A stretch of DNA of 64,000 nucleotides from Lachnospiraceae bacterium. Its GTDB lineage: Bacteria; Bacillota; Clostridia; Lachnospirales; Lachnospiraceae. Position 1 is the first letter of the stretch; every line of letters starts with the position of its first letter. Shown in pieces: positions 37,151 through 48,600 of this stretch. Under the pieces are notes generated by a model. The model was not told the DNA's origin and ran no database searches. It saw only the letters and a program-made list of their open reading frames with translations. The position numbers and the translations under genes are program-made. The stretch covers positions 1-64,000 of the forward strand of contig CASJPF010000012.1 in assembly GCA_949383255.1 (NCBI GenBank), read 5' to 3'.

Positions 37151-37164
37151 TGACACAAGTGTCA
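37151..37164. promoter_or_regulatory. Short palindrome TGACACAAGTGTCA
   Basis: A perfect 6+2+6 palindrome sits six bases before the permease stop end and about 100 bases upstream of the repeat-domain lipoprotein start. It could be an operator for an internal promoter or, on the minus strand, a short hairpin followed by TTTTAT acting as a weak terminator. Confidence 0.35.
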
Positions 37165-37169
37165 CTTTA

Positions 37170-38153
37170 CTAACCTACAATACCACTTCGCTCAACGCCC
37201 TCAATAAACTGCTTTTGCAACAGTACATAAATAATGACAATCGGTATCATAACAAGCACAATGCCCGCGTCAAGAAATAGCTGTAATATCGCTGGATCAA
37301 GAATCTTCTCCAGTGTGGAGATGGTCGCCGTAATTGTGGAAATCTTCTTACTAATAACAATGCTGTCACTGATTAAAAATAACTTTGCATAAAAAGTATC
37401 ATTGTACTGCCATACCATTGAAAAGATTGCAACTGTAACCGCAGACGGCAGTGCATTGACTAACATAATGCGAAAATAAGTATATAGTGTGCCTGCTCCA
37501 TCTACAAATGCTGCCTCCTCTATCTCTTTGGGAAGTCCGCGGAAAAACTGATTAAAAATATAAATATACAATCCCGAACGCAGCCCACAGCCAAACAATG
37601 TCATAATATACATTGGCACAGGTGTCGACAACAGATTTACCGGCGATCCTTTGATTAATTTCATAATGCCTAACACGTCAAACTTTGCAAAAGTCATGTA
37701 CAATGGAAGCATAATCGTGTTCGTTGGGATTACAATCATAATAACCACACACGCAAACAGAATGTTTTTTCCTGGAAATTTATAGCGCGCAAATCCATAT
37801 CCCACCATAGAACAGATAAACACCTGTATCGCCATCAGTGATGCTGCATAGATTAACGAGCTGGCCATGGACTTTGCATAGTCAAGGTACTTGGAAGCCA
37901 ACTCATATCGATACAATGTTGGGTCTTGAGGTATCATATACACCATAGGATTATAACTGTCCGCATCAGAGAAAAAAGAGCTGCTAATAATACCAATTAC
38001 CGGACCTAAAATTACATAGCAGATTCCAATGATGATGACCAGACGAAACAGGAATAAGATAAAGCTCTTAAAATTGGACGCCCAGCGCATTCTGTCATTT
38101 GCAAACTGCCTGTCGTTTTTTGCATCCTGAATAATGCTTTTTATAGTTGCCAT
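37170..38153 (-). CDS. CUT1 sugar ABC transporter permease (MalG-like), second importer
   Basis: A six-helix permease with the ATPase-contact EAA loop seen as EIEEAAFVDGAGTLYTYFRI. It ends in GVERSGIVG, close to the KG-type end of MalG proteins. The N-terminal 60 residues are longer than usual. It pairs with the permease at 38184 (31-base gap). The importer would move oligosaccharides bound by the lipoprotein at 34016. Confidence 0.9.
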   Translation of the reverse strand: MATIKSIIQDAKNDRQFANDRMRWASNFKSFILFLFRLVIIIGICYVILGPVIGIISSSFFSDADSYNPMVYMIPQDPTLYRYELASKYLDYAKSMASSLIYAASLMAIQVFICSMVGYGFARYKFPGKNILFACVVIMIVIPTNTIMLPLYMTFAKFDVLGIMKLIKGSPVNLLSTPVPMYIMTLFGCGLRSGLYIYIFNQFFRGLPKEIEEAAFVDGAGTLYTYFRIMLVNALPSAVTVAIFSMVWQYNDTFYAKLFLISDSIVISKKISTITATISTLEKILDPAILQLFLDAGIVLVMIPIVIIYVLLQKQFIEGVERSGIVG

Positions 38154-38183
38154 ATAAATCCTCCATCTATGAAAAATGCTTTT

Positions 38184-39101
38184 TTAATTGTAATAGAACG
38201 TCCGTTTCTGTATAAAACCGCACACAATTACCAATATCAGGCAGGTAATTGCTGTCGAGCACAGACTAAATACAGAACTAAGTCCATAATTGCTCTCTGT
38301 GAACGCTGTCTTATAGGCAAGCTCCACAACATCTGACTGTGTAAAGCTATCTACCACTGTATAGACAATGTTTGTGATAATATGCGGCATCACCATTGGA
38401 AATGTTACTTTCCAGAATGTCTCGTATGTCGTCGCACCCTCAATTTTAGCAACCTCGTACATGGAGCCTGGCACCGACTGCAACGCTGCGATAAAGATAA
38501 TAATCTGCACGCCGGAAGCATTGATAATATCGCTGACGCGCAACACTGCACCCATTAAATACGCAATCAAAGGCTCTGGGATACCAAGCGATCCAAACAT
38601 TTCCATATAGTATGCAATACCCATGCCACTTGACGCCGCCTGCGCCATTTCCGCACTTGCATTAGAAAGACCACCACTCATCATATTTCTTGCCAAATCC
38701 ATCGCATCCACAATAGCTTCTGAATTGAGAATTACTGGCAGGAAAAAGATTGCTCTCACAAGTGTTCTGCCCCTAAATTTGCGGTTTAACAAAATTGCCA
38801 TAAATAGACTGAAAAAAGTAATCAGTGGTACATCAATCAGTATGTTTCCAATAGAAGTCGTAAGCACTTGTTTATATGTGGCATGTGCTCGAAACGCATA
38901 GAGAAAATTGTTCAGCCCAACAAAATCCAGTGTGTATCCGCCTCCTGGACTAACAGTCAAATCCGAGAGGGAAAATTGTACCGACATAAATAGGCTTCTG
39001 GCATAAAACCAGATAAAACCGATCAGCCATGGAAGGATAAACAGAAATCCCGTGCGGCTTCTCTTCGCGGAAAGAGACATTTTTTTCTTTTTACTATTCA
39101 T
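38184..39101 (-). CDS. CUT1 sugar ABC transporter permease (MalF-like), second importer
   Basis: Six helices with RTGFLFILPWLIGFIWFYAR near the start and the EAA loop MYEVAKIEGATTYETFWKVT. It ends in RTFYYN, as many Lachnospiraceae partners do. A Ser/Ala/Met-rich insertion lies at residues about 135-165. It starts two bases after the DUF5696 gene ends and is translationally close. Confidence 0.9.
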   Translation of the reverse strand: MNSKKKKMSLSAKRSRTGFLFILPWLIGFIWFYARSLFMSVQFSLSDLTVSPGGGYTLDFVGLNNFLYAFRAHATYKQVLTTSIGNILIDVPLITFFSLFMAILLNRKFRGRTLVRAIFFLPVILNSEAIVDAMDLARNMMSGGLSNASAEMAQAASSGMGIAYYMEMFGSLGIPEPLIAYLMGAVLRVSDIINASGVQIIIFIAALQSVPGSMYEVAKIEGATTYETFWKVTFPMVMPHIITNIVYTVVDSFTQSDVVELAYKTAFTESNYGLSSVFSLCSTAITCLILVIVCGFIQKRTFYYN

Positions 39102-39103
39102 GA

Positions 39104-41680
39104 TTAATCTCCTCCTAACCGATAGCTCTTTGCAGGTACTTCCACACCGTCAACTGTCTGGTCAGAAGCACTTTTGTTAATATAGATTGTTACGCCGTTG
39201 TCATAACTTACAGTATGCGTATCATTTTCTAAAATCTTATGGTCCGTTATGTGTGCACCGTTCACATGCTTTAACACTTCATTGACTTCATTGTAAATAC
39301 TCAGCGCATCACCTTTCCAATTGTCATAGTTTGTGGAATAAAATCGATTAAGCCCCGTTTCCTTTATTTCACTGGAAGACTGGTATGTGAATATAAAATG
39401 TGGCGATGCGCCAGCCTCGACTAATCCCAACACAATTTCTCTTTTATCATAGGTATCGCCCAAGTTAATAACAGCGCCGCAATAATCAATATATCCGTGA
39501 ATTAACATCTCATAAAATGGCACAGTCTCATCAACAATATAATAATCATTATCAGAAAGCGGGACATTAATAATATCATTCGCGTACGCAAACGCATAAC
39601 TATTGCTGTCATTGAGCATAATCTTTTTCCTGACTGCTGCAAGCTGTGCAAGCGATGCATCGACAACATCCAGTGCCTCTTCCCTGTTGATAATATTAGT
39701 CCGCTTCTTGTCTGAATGCAGTACATTTCCAAGGTCTCTTAACGAAATACCATCCACATCATATTTACCAATCTTTGTGGTAAACTGATCTATATAGCGG
39801 ACAAGGAATTTGGGTGAAATTAAGTAATAAATATTTTCCTCCCATCCAAGTCCCGAAGTCTGACGCAACGTTGCGGGATTGACAAGTCCGAAGTTTGCAA
39901 TATATCCACCGCCATAATATCGTGAAGTCTCATTTCCCTCAGAATACCGCTTACTAATCTCTGTCACTTTCTGAAATGCTACATCTGCATATAATGTTCC
40001 GCCATTGTTTGCCACTGTCTCATTCAGTTTCTTTAAGTCACTTTTTCCACCAAGCACCGCCGGAACTTGAATTTTATCCACAACATCATGATAATATCCA
40101 CGGTTCATCCAACCTTGAAAATTCATCACTTGATTGGTGATACCACTCTCTGCAAGATCTGATGAAATGTCCGCTGCCTGTTCAAAAGTAGTCATAGCAT
40201 ACATTCCCTCATAACGTGTGCCAAGGAAAAACTTATTCATCATAACGCCGCCAAGCACATCATAGTAAAATTTAATATCGTCCGCAGTTTTTTCCTGCGC
40301 TTTGAGTACACCCTCATTTACAAGACGCTCTCTGTAATAGTTTGCTGCCCCAGCATAACCTGCATTATCTTTGGTCAGCATTGTATATCTTACCATTAAA
40401 TTTGCATTGTAAAAATTCTTTTCTACAATAGGGATATCCGCCTCATTGCCCGTTGTGCCAAACATAGAAAGCTTATCATTTCCACGCAGCACAAAGGACG
40501 AGTACACATAATTGTAATTATGTATTTTGCCAGAAATATCTGCACTGATATTTGCAAATGCAGCACCATCTTCAATCGTTGCAAAAATGCTGCTCTCATC
40601 ACGAAACAGTCCATACACTGGAATCTTTATATCCTCTGTATTCTCGCGAACTGTATACTCTGCTGCCAGCTTGTCAATACCATATACATATTCAGAATAA
40701 TTCTCTGACGTCGTCTTTCCATTGTTAAAGTGAATAAGAGAACCCGATCCGTTTGGCACCAGCATATATCCTTGTTCGTCGGTGCCTGCTGCTCCAAAAT
40801 AGCGCAACAACTGGATTCTAAAAATACTTCCACCGCCGTTTTCCTGCACAGCACACATAGGAATCGACACATCTACCGCATCATTATTAAGCCGATATTC
40901 AAGTGGTATTACAAACGAGATAGGCACTGCACCTTCCACACCGGAATTTTCCATCTCTGCCACATAATCCTCATTTGTAAATCCAGCCTGCTCAAAATAT
41001 TTATTTAACCTCCGAATTTGTGAAGCACCCTTCATTGCGGCGGGAATCAGCTCCAAATAATCCTCCCCAATCCCGCTCTCCACATATTTCATCTGAACAA
41101 ATTTCACGCCGTCATCATCTAAAGCGGCAAGTACTCTGTCAAGTGTCGCCCTGCTAATATATTGTGGTACAACCCCTGTCGCACTCTCCAAATCGCCCAG
41201 TGTATAGATAAACCGAATTCCATTTTGAATCGATTCCGCTTCAAGCTGTCCTCTTGACGTACAGTAACTAAAGGAATCGAAAGTTCCCTCTGTGCGTGAT
41301 GTATTGAAAAAATCCAGTATAATCTGTGATTTAAGATAATTTTTGTTGGTAGTGCTGGCGATTGCATCATCATCTGCATCCTGTGGATTGGAGTAAGTAA
41401 TCTGTCCATTTCTCTTATCCACAATCGCCACCTCCGCGGTTTCCATATCCGCGTAAAGCTTCAATGTATCGTTCTCCGCCGCAAGCTCCATACCCGCAAC
41501 TTCCTTCCCGCTGTCTGCCAGAGCCTGAAATGCACTTCCTTCTTCATATTCATAGGAAGAAAGACTTTCCCGATAATCGTTGTAAAAATAATAACGAATC
41601 AGCCAGCGAGAAAAATAGATGACCGCCACTGCCAGAATGAGGGTTACGACAGCTATCACAATTTTCTTACTCTTTGCCAT
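39104..41680 (-). CDS. DUF5696-family membrane-anchored protein
   Basis: A single N-terminal helix (IVIAVVTLILAVAVIYFSRW) anchors an 820-residue extracellular part. Blocks such as GYMLVPNGSGSLIHFNNGK, YRERLVNEGVL, MNFQGWMNRGYYHDV and GISLRDLGNVLHSD fit the DUF5696 proteins regularly found beside CUT1 importers with YIP1, YesL and NHL genes. The barrel-like middle with conserved acidic residues hints at a glycoside-hydrolase fold, but the activity is unproven. It sits between YIP1 and the second permease pair. Confidence 0.75.
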   Translation of the reverse strand: MAKSKKIVIAVVTLILAVAVIYFSRWLIRYYFYNDYRESLSSYEYEEGSAFQALADSGKEVAGMELAAENDTLKLYADMETAEVAIVDKRNGQITYSNPQDADDDAIASTTNKNYLKSQIILDFFNTSRTEGTFDSFSYCTSRGQLEAESIQNGIRFIYTLGDLESATGVVPQYISRATLDRVLAALDDDGVKFVQMKYVESGIGEDYLELIPAAMKGASQIRRLNKYFEQAGFTNEDYVAEMENSGVEGAVPISFVIPLEYRLNNDAVDVSIPMCAVQENGGGSIFRIQLLRYFGAAGTDEQGYMLVPNGSGSLIHFNNGKTTSENYSEYVYGIDKLAAEYTVRENTEDIKIPVYGLFRDESSIFATIEDGAAFANISADISGKIHNYNYVYSSFVLRGNDKLSMFGTTGNEADIPIVEKNFYNANLMVRYTMLTKDNAGYAGAANYYRERLVNEGVLKAQEKTADDIKFYYDVLGGVMMNKFFLGTRYEGMYAMTTFEQAADISSDLAESGITNQVMNFQGWMNRGYYHDVVDKIQVPAVLGGKSDLKKLNETVANNGGTLYADVAFQKVTEISKRYSEGNETSRYYGGGYIANFGLVNPATLRQTSGLGWEENIYYLISPKFLVRYIDQFTTKIGKYDVDGISLRDLGNVLHSDKKRTNIINREEALDVVDASLAQLAAVRKKIMLNDSNSYAFAYANDIINVPLSDNDYYIVDETVPFYEMLIHGYIDYCGAVINLGDTYDKREIVLGLVEAGASPHFIFTYQSSSEIKETGLNRFYSTNYDNWKGDALSIYNEVNEVLKHVNGAHITDHKILENDTHTVSYDNGVTIYINKSASDQTVDGVEVPAKSYRLGGD

Positions 41681-41699
41681 ATCAAACCTACCTTTCTAT

Positions 41700-42332
41700 T
41701 TATAATCTAAAGATCAGTTCTTGGTAAATGCTGTAGAAAAAGCTGTAAACCTGTGTGATGAGGTCCACAAACAGTAATACCACAAAGATAATGATCAGCA
41801 TGGCGATAAAGGTCAGAAAAATAGTGACCAGCGTCTTGCCAAGCGTGTAATTGTGGACTTGCATAATACCCATCAGCGCCATAATTAGACTGTACGCCAC
41901 ACCAAACGCAATAATCATATAGTAAAATCCACCCTCATCGAGCGTCACATATTGGCTAAACAGCGTACCGATGTTGAAACACACAATCATTGGTGTCATT
42001 GCATAGCCCGTAGCAATCGCAATATCTTTAAGCCTTCCCTCACCTTCCATCAGGCAGGTAATCGACCAATTTCCAACACAGAACAGCAAGTACATTAACA
42101 GTACTGCAATCAATTCTGTTAATGCATTAACCGTCAGCGGATTTAGGTCATTGACAATAAAACTTGCCGAAATTCGATTGATAGAAAAGCTAAATGCAAA
42201 CAGAATCACAAGGACGATTGCCACCAGCACACTGCCTCGTTCCCGATGCCGAATTTCATAATACGCGTCCATAGGGTGACTCACCGTGTAAAATGCATAC
42301 TTCCACTTTTCTTTTGATAACAGTTGATTCAT
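41700..42332 (-). CDS. YIP1-family membrane protein
   Basis: Five membrane helices in 210 residues, with the start region ALWYTVSHPMDAYYEIRHRERGSV-like (HPMDAYYEIRHRERGS) and GRLKDIAIATGYAMTPMI typical of YIP1-domain proteins. Its role in sugar loci is unknown. The start overlaps the stop of the NHL-repeat gene by four bases, so the two are coupled. Confidence 0.8.
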   Translation of the reverse strand: MNQLLSKEKWKYAFYTVSHPMDAYYEIRHRERGSVLVAIVLVILFAFSFSINRISASFIVNDLNPLTVNALTELIAVLLMYLLFCVGNWSITCLMEGEGRLKDIAIATGYAMTPMIVCFNIGTLFSQYVTLDEGGFYYMIIAFGVAYSLIMALMGIMQVHNYTLGKTLVTIFLTFIAMLIIIFVVLLFVDLITQVYSFFYSIYQELIFRL

Positions 42333-43801
42333 CTGGCAAGCTCTCCTTCCTTTTTCGCAAACCGCTTTCTAATGACTTTTGTGTAAACAAGTACAAGGAT
42401 AATTACAATGCCAATAACAGTAAACACCGGTCCAATGCTCTTTGCCATCAACTCATTCCTATAGCGTCTCCACGCGATAGAATAATATTTTCTATTCATT
42501 GCAAGCTTTAGATATTTCATTGCCGTCTTATTGTCTCCGGCTGTTAGATATGCCTTGCCAATACCACTGTTTGCAAGTTCATTATTCTCATTTAATTTTA
42601 GAACACCCTGCCACTTTTCAATCGCCTCTGTCTCATCACCATCATAGCGCAAACCAACTGCGTCGTTAATCAATGCACCGTACTGCGTCTCGCTGAATTT
42701 TAGAATCGCGCCACTATATGCATCGAGCACAATAATCATATCCCCAACTGCCTCGATTGCAACTGGTGTATTAAAAGTCCCTTCCTGACTGCCAAGACCA
42801 CCAAAGATATATAACAGATTTCCTTCTTTATCATAGGTAAAGATACGCCCGCGCTTCCTGTCAAGCAGCGAATAAATGCCGCGCCCACGATACACAACAT
42901 CTGTAAATTCAGAGGGACCTGCATAGGTTCCAAACATTCCCACAATTAAGTCGCCACCCAGATTCTCATTCTCACCTTTCTGAATGACATCCTCGCCTCT
43001 CGGATTCAAACGGCGCACACCTTGTACTCCCTCAGAATCAATATTGGATGCATACACAAAACCATCACTGTCAATATCGATTCCTGTGAACTCTGTCGGA
43101 ATAAACAACAATTGTTTCGAGCGCTCCTCCTTGCTTGCAAGCCTTCTCCAAAATTTTTCCCACGCTGTAATCTTGACATCAATTGTTCCAAAATACCCCG
43201 TAAAATCGCCTGTGCTCTCAAACACTAAAATTCCCTCGAAAGCATTTTTTGCAATTACATACACACGGTCTGCATAATCCACTGTCACCTTTAGCGGAAC
43301 GAAATCAAAGCCCTCCTCCAGTATCTCTGACTGTGGATTATCGATAATCTTTATAAATTCTCCCTCCGGCGTCATCATAACAATACGCTTATTATTGGAA
43401 TCCGCCACATAGAGCTGGTTATTTTCCGACACGCACACACCATAAGGTGCATTGAATGTATCCGCAACGCCCTCTCTGTCAAAACTTTCAATTACCCGCA
43501 CAAGCTCCTTCATGTCAGCACTCAGCACAACAATACGATTATTTTTGGTATCTGCCACATAGACAAGTCCATCTGGTGCCACACACAAATCTTGGGGTTC
43601 TGCAAAGCTTGTCGTCCCTACTGAAAGCCCAGTGACACTGCCATTTGGCACATATGCCGCAGGTGTAATTGCAATATCCTCCCAGTAGGTATATGTATAT
43701 GTGTCATATGGAAGTTCTTCCGCATGTACGCACGCGCCGACACTGATCGCCGCGACTACTGCTGCCATTAAAAATGCAGCAAGCCTTTTCATGATATTCA
43801 T
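42329..43801 (-). CDS. Secreted NHL/beta-propeller protein with C-terminal membrane anchor
   Basis: A signal peptide (LAAFLMAAVVAAISVGACVHA) leads to repeated NHL units (PQDLCVAPDGLVYVADTKNNRI, PYGVCVSENNQLYVADSNNKRI). Then comes a TPR-like part (AIEKWQGVLKLNENNELANS) and one C-terminal helix (GPVFTVIGIVIILVLVYTKV). The propeller faces outward and may bind glycan or a partner of the importer. It lies between the first permease pair and YIP1, a recurring neighbourhood for this family. Confidence 0.82.
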   Translation of the reverse strand: MNIMKRLAAFLMAAVVAAISVGACVHAEELPYDTYTYTYWEDIAITPAAYVPNGSVTGLSVGTTSFAEPQDLCVAPDGLVYVADTKNNRIVVLSADMKELVRVIESFDREGVADTFNAPYGVCVSENNQLYVADSNNKRIVMMTPEGEFIKIIDNPQSEILEEGFDFVPLKVTVDYADRVYVIAKNAFEGILVFESTGDFTGYFGTIDVKITAWEKFWRRLASKEERSKQLLFIPTEFTGIDIDSDGFVYASNIDSEGVQGVRRLNPRGEDVIQKGENENLGGDLIVGMFGTYAGPSEFTDVVYRGRGIYSLLDRKRGRIFTYDKEGNLLYIFGGLGSQEGTFNTPVAIEAVGDMIIVLDAYSGAILKFSETQYGALINDAVGLRYDGDETEAIEKWQGVLKLNENNELANSGIGKAYLTAGDNKTAMKYLKLAMNRKYYSIAWRRYRNELMAKSIGPVFTVIGIVIILVLVYTKVIRKRFAKKEGELAR

Positions 43802-43823
43802 ACTAAACCCTCCATGCTGATCA

Positions 43824-44717
43824 TCAGTCTTTCATACCTGAGGTTGTCATTGTTTCCAACACATTGCTCTGGCAGATTAAAAAGAAGATAATTGGTACCG
43901 CTGCGACAATAAACGTTACTGCTGCTGCCGCACCAGCTCTCGCTGTGCCACCTGCTGTAATCTGCTGTAACGCATACTGCAATGGCTTTAACTCCTCGTT
44001 TCTCAAGAACAGTCCACCCGTATTCCCCCACATCTGCTGAAACTGGAAAATCGCCAGAGTCAACCATGCAGGTTTTACATTTGGCATGACAATCGACCAG
44101 AAAATCTTCCACTCACTCGCCCCGTCAAGCCGCGCTGATTCCATTAGAGAATTCGGCAACTGTTCCATAAACTGCTTCATCAGATAAAGACCCATGCCAA
44201 ACGAGAACGCGGGCAATATCAGTGCTGCATAAGTATTGTTAATACCAAGCCAACTGATAATCATATACTGTGGAATCTGTGTCACCGTCCACGAAAACAT
44301 CATAGACAACACAACCATACTAAACAGAATCCCTTTTCCTGGAAAATGATGCTTTGCCAAAGGATATGCCGCAAGAGACGCACACACTACATGCCCCACC
44401 ATTCCTAATACTGTAATAATAACTGTATTCATAACATATCTGGAAAATAGTACCCACGAATTGTTCATCAGAACAAACAAGTCTGAAAAATTCTCCAAAG
44501 TCGGATTTCGCACAAATATTTTAGGCGGAAACTGGAAAATCTCATCAAGCGGCTTCAATGCATTGTTGATAATCATAACAAGCGGCAGTGCCATAAACAC
44601 ACCACAGATTGCCATGAGAAAAAACAAAATACCGTTTCCTGCCACAGAGCGGTTCAGTCGTTTTTCTTTTGGCCGTTTTTGGAAGGGATTTTTGAACTTT
44701 TTCTTTGTATCTGCCAT
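43824..44717 (-). CDS. CUT1 sugar ABC transporter permease (MalG-like), first importer
   Basis: Six helices with an EAA loop NSLMESARLDGASEWKIFWS. The ATG at 44717 lies one base after the stop of the preceding permease (TGATATG), giving coupled translation. A GTG 12 bases earlier is the alternative. It forms the first importer with the gene at 44719 and the binding protein at 45675. Confidence 0.9.
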   Translation of the reverse strand: MADTKKKFKNPFQKRPKEKRLNRSVAGNGILFFLMAICGVFMALPLVMIINNALKPLDEIFQFPPKIFVRNPTLENFSDLFVLMNNSWVLFSRYVMNTVIITVLGMVGHVVCASLAAYPLAKHHFPGKGILFSMVVLSMMFSWTVTQIPQYMIISWLGINNTYAALILPAFSFGMGLYLMKQFMEQLPNSLMESARLDGASEWKIFWSIVMPNVKPAWLTLAIFQFQQMWGNTGGLFLRNEELKPLQYALQQITAGGTARAGAAAAVTFIVAAVPIIFFLICQSNVLETMTTSGMKD

Positions 44718-44718
44718 A

Positions 44719-45657
44719 TCACTCACCAACCCTTCTTAATATTCTTTGTACTAATTTGTTGGTGCCAATCATAAGCAGGAACAGCACCGTCGCAATCGCG
44801 GACGCATATCCCATCTCAAAACGTGTGGAACCGTAGTCAAGCAAATGAGTTACAACTGTCGCACCGGCGTAATTGACTGAAGGATTTCCAGCCAACTGTA
44901 TTGAAATATCCGCCACCGCAAAGGACTGTGTAATCTGCATCACCGCACCGAACATTAACTGCGGTTTCATGGACGGAAGTGTCACATACCATAACTCCTG
45001 CCAACGATTTTTAATACCGTCAAGCGCCGCTGCCTCATACAAACTCTTATCGACGGTCTGAAGACCTGCAATAAACGACAGAAAACCTGTACCAAGCGAC
45101 AGCCACAACTGCACGACAATCAACACTGGAAGTACATACTTCTCGGTTTTCATCCAAAGAATCGCCTCATCCATAACCCCAAGCTTTAATAAAATACCAT
45201 TTAAATATCCATATCTGTCTCCTGTCAGAATCAGATTCCAAACCATATATGCATTGCCGCAGATACTTGGCGCATAGAAAATCAGTGTCAGAAATGCTCT
45301 AACTTTTCCCTTAAACTCATTGATAATCCATGCAAAAAGCAAGCATAAAATATAGCTGACTGGGCCTGTAATCACCGCAAAAATCAGGGTGTTTTTTAAT
45401 GAAATCAAGAAAATATCATCTTCAAGAAACAACTTGATATAATTTTTCCACCCTACAAAAGTCGGTGCCTCAAGCATATTAAAATAGGTAAAGCTCAATC
45501 CTATAGAAATCACTACTGGCAACACTGTAAACAGAAAAAACAGAATAAAATATGGTGCCAGCATTAGGTAGGAGGCCTTATTTCTCTTAATCTGATAGCT
45601 CAATTTTTTTTGTTTTGCAGCAATCTCATATGCTTCTCTCGAAATTTCTGTATCCAT
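44719..45657 (-). CDS. CUT1 sugar ABC transporter permease (MalF-like), first importer
   Basis: Six helices: SYLMLAPYFILFFLFTVLPV at residues about 29-48 and the EAA loop KSLYEAAALDGIKNRWQELW. It begins 17 bases after the large binding protein. Together with the following permease it forms a pore for imported oligosaccharide; the ATPase must be shared from elsewhere. Confidence 0.92.
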   Translation of the reverse strand: MDTEISREAYEIAAKQKKLSYQIKRNKASYLMLAPYFILFFLFTVLPVVISIGLSFTYFNMLEAPTFVGWKNYIKLFLEDDIFLISLKNTLIFAVITGPVSYILCLLFAWIINEFKGKVRAFLTLIFYAPSICGNAYMVWNLILTGDRYGYLNGILLKLGVMDEAILWMKTEKYVLPVLIVVQLWLSLGTGFLSFIAGLQTVDKSLYEAAALDGIKNRWQELWYVTLPSMKPQLMFGAVMQITQSFAVADISIQLAGNPSVNYAGATVVTHLLDYGSTRFEMGYASAIATVLFLLMIGTNKLVQRILRRVGE

Positions 45658-45674
45658 AGAACAACCCCTCCTTC

Positions 45675-48600
45675 CTAATTTGCTGCAACAGGTAAATTTA
45701 ACTCCTGCCGCTTATAATCAATCTCCGCGTTAATATAAATGACCTTATCCATCAGTTCTTCTCTTGGCGACGCTGTATCAGTCTCTGTTGTCACCGTATA
45801 AAACGCATTGTTGACATTTCGCCATGAATAATATCCACCTGGAACTTGCGGAATACCCTTGACCCACGCAAATGCTTCCTCCAATGCCCTAAAATCATCG
45901 ACAGGCCACGGCATATTCTCAAACGCCTCAAGATTTGCTGTTGGCACACGCGCGGCAGAACCCATCAAGCTTTCCATCTCACGTCCATATTGTGTCTGCA
46001 CATCCGCCGAAGTCCACCATTTTAAGAACTCCCAGCACTCCTGCGGATACTTGGTATTTGCCATAATAATACTAGCAAGCCCTGTACATCCAGTACTTCT
46101 ATCAATCGTACCGTCCTCCTTCACTGTGCCAGGAACTGGTACAAAATCCCATAATCCCGCAATATCTGGTGCCGATACAACCAGATTATTGTAAATCGTA
46201 TAATCCGCTATAATAATTGGGCACTCACCTGTACGGAAACGCTCCTCCACACTTGTTTCTTTATCAAGCTTATAATCTGTATAAAATTCACAATAATCTT
46301 TAAACACATTGACTGCTACATCAGAGTCCAACGCTGAACGGTCTCCATTTTCACTATAGTATTCTCCACCATTCTGATACAACATCATTGCAAAAATTTG
46401 TTCTCCTGGCAGCATACCAAACTCCATCTGATTTTTTGCAAGTATGGTCATTGCAACCTTTACATCATTCCATGTTTGAGGAACATCCATTCCTAGCTCC
46501 GCCAAAATGTCCCTCCTGTAAAACATAACCGGAAATGTTGTTGTCTCAGGCAGCGCATAAGTCGCGCCGTCAAATTGGAATGGTATCATGGACGCCTCAG
46601 AAAACTGCTGTGCAACTTCACTCAAATCGCTAAATTGTGTCAAGTCCAACACGGCATTTCGGATACCGTAGTTGACAGGGGTGTCATTTCCAGTATTGAG
46701 TACTTGGCCTGCAATTCCCGTTGTATTTGCAACTTGTATCGCCACGTCAGGTCCCTCGCCTGCAAGTTCCGCGCGCAGCAGCGTAGACATATCAACAAGC
46801 TGCACATTGACATTGATGCCGTACTCACTGGTAAAGGTCTCATCAATCATTGCTTTGATCACGTTTGCCTGGTCACGCCCCGATCCAATCCATAGCGTGA
46901 TAGTTGGTGCCGTGCTGCTTTCCTCAGCTACATTTCCAATCTGATTGTAGTCAATAATAAATGAGAAAAATAACCGTTTTATCTCATAAACCAACTTTGA
47001 CCAGAATGAAGTGTTTTGATATTTCAAAGTTACATCTGAAGAATAAATATTAATTCTGTCAATTGCAAGCGGTTGTTCAATGACACTTGTAATCCAGTTG
47101 CCGCACGCCCGAACATTAATCTTATATGTACCAATTACTTTGACGAAATACTCACCATCTTTAATTAAGTCATCAAGCTGGTCACGCATTGTCAAAAGCG
47201 TTGTCTCCTTATCTGACTTCTTTCCAGTCAGCGCACGCAGATTTGTGATTGCTGCGTCGAGCTGTCCGCGCACTGACACAAGTTCATCATGCAGTTCTGG
47301 CAGCGTTGTTTCAATCTGATAATCACGGTAAGTATCTGGCGACACACCTGTCACTTTAATCACTTTTCTATAGATATTGTTGAGCTGCTTTACGCAATCC
47401 TCAACCTCACTGATAATACTAGAAAAATCACCCAGTACTACTTCCATGCGAATAGTGTGCTGTCCTTGCTCAAGATAGAAGGAATATGGATTTCCTTGCG
47501 CATCGCCAATCACATCCTCACGCCAACTCTGCCCATACCGAAAACCATAGTCCTCCAGTTCTGAAAATGGAACCTGTCCATCAATCATAATCCGGCGTGA
47601 CACATAGATACCCCGCACAAAATTCTGACAATCATAGAGAGAAATATTGTAGTATCCTGTCTCTGGAACTTCAAAATTCCACTCAATCCACTGTCCCACA
47701 AGCCGCCAAGAATTTCCGCCAATTGTATTGTTTAAAAGCTCTTTGTGGCTTGATGGCGACACTGCTGGAGAGGATTGATCTTGCTGTGGATAAAGCATCT
47801 GTGAGGAAGATTTTAACGCATTCTCACCCTGAATTGTAATCTTGTACCCTGATGTTGCCTTTGCGCCACTCTGATCCTGCTGTGCTTTTACCTCCGCATA
47901 ACTTTTCGTGGAAGATGCATTCTCAAGTATAAGCCTGCGAATCAACATTGGCTCCTTTAAAGACAACATTGAGATCGTATGTGTCCCCTTGGTCAAATAG
48001 ATAGCAAGCGGAGTTGTAATATATCCATCACTATCATAACAGTAGCTTGTCATCCACTCTGGTGCCTCCACCATGCCAGGCTTGCAGTCATTTCCTTGAT
48101 TGTCCTTCTCCCACACATAGCTTGTCGCACTATTCTCAGTTGTTGTGTGCGCAATGTCATACTTCCACACCCGATGGAATGTTAACAGTGCCATCTCCCC
48201 ATATGGAAGCGCTCCGTCTACAAAAATACTTCGCTGAATATCGGAACTCTTTCCCTCGACTGGAAAATAATCAACTGCCAGGTTATAGAACCCCTCCTGT
48301 ACAACATTGACTTCAAATTCAACCAGCGCTTTCTCGCTTGTCAGCAGGCTCTGACCTGTCATGCCCTCATAGTCAGACAGAAGCTGCGGCTCCACCGCTG
48401 CGTTCTCTTCCTCATACCGCACGAAATCTTTCGCATCCACAGTGATACTTTCACTTGGATAAGCCGCGGTAAAACCAGATACATACGACCTGTAATCTGG
48501 TATGGAAGAGTCAACAGAATACGTACTCACAATATCGTCATACGCATCCATTGTCTTGTCTGTCATAGCGTTTGTCTCTATGGATCCTTGTGGAATCAGC

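Noticed and set aside
43798-44112. 104-codon frame overlapping the first-importer permease
   Set aside because: It lies in another frame of a clear permease gene and has no ribosome site or family resemblance.
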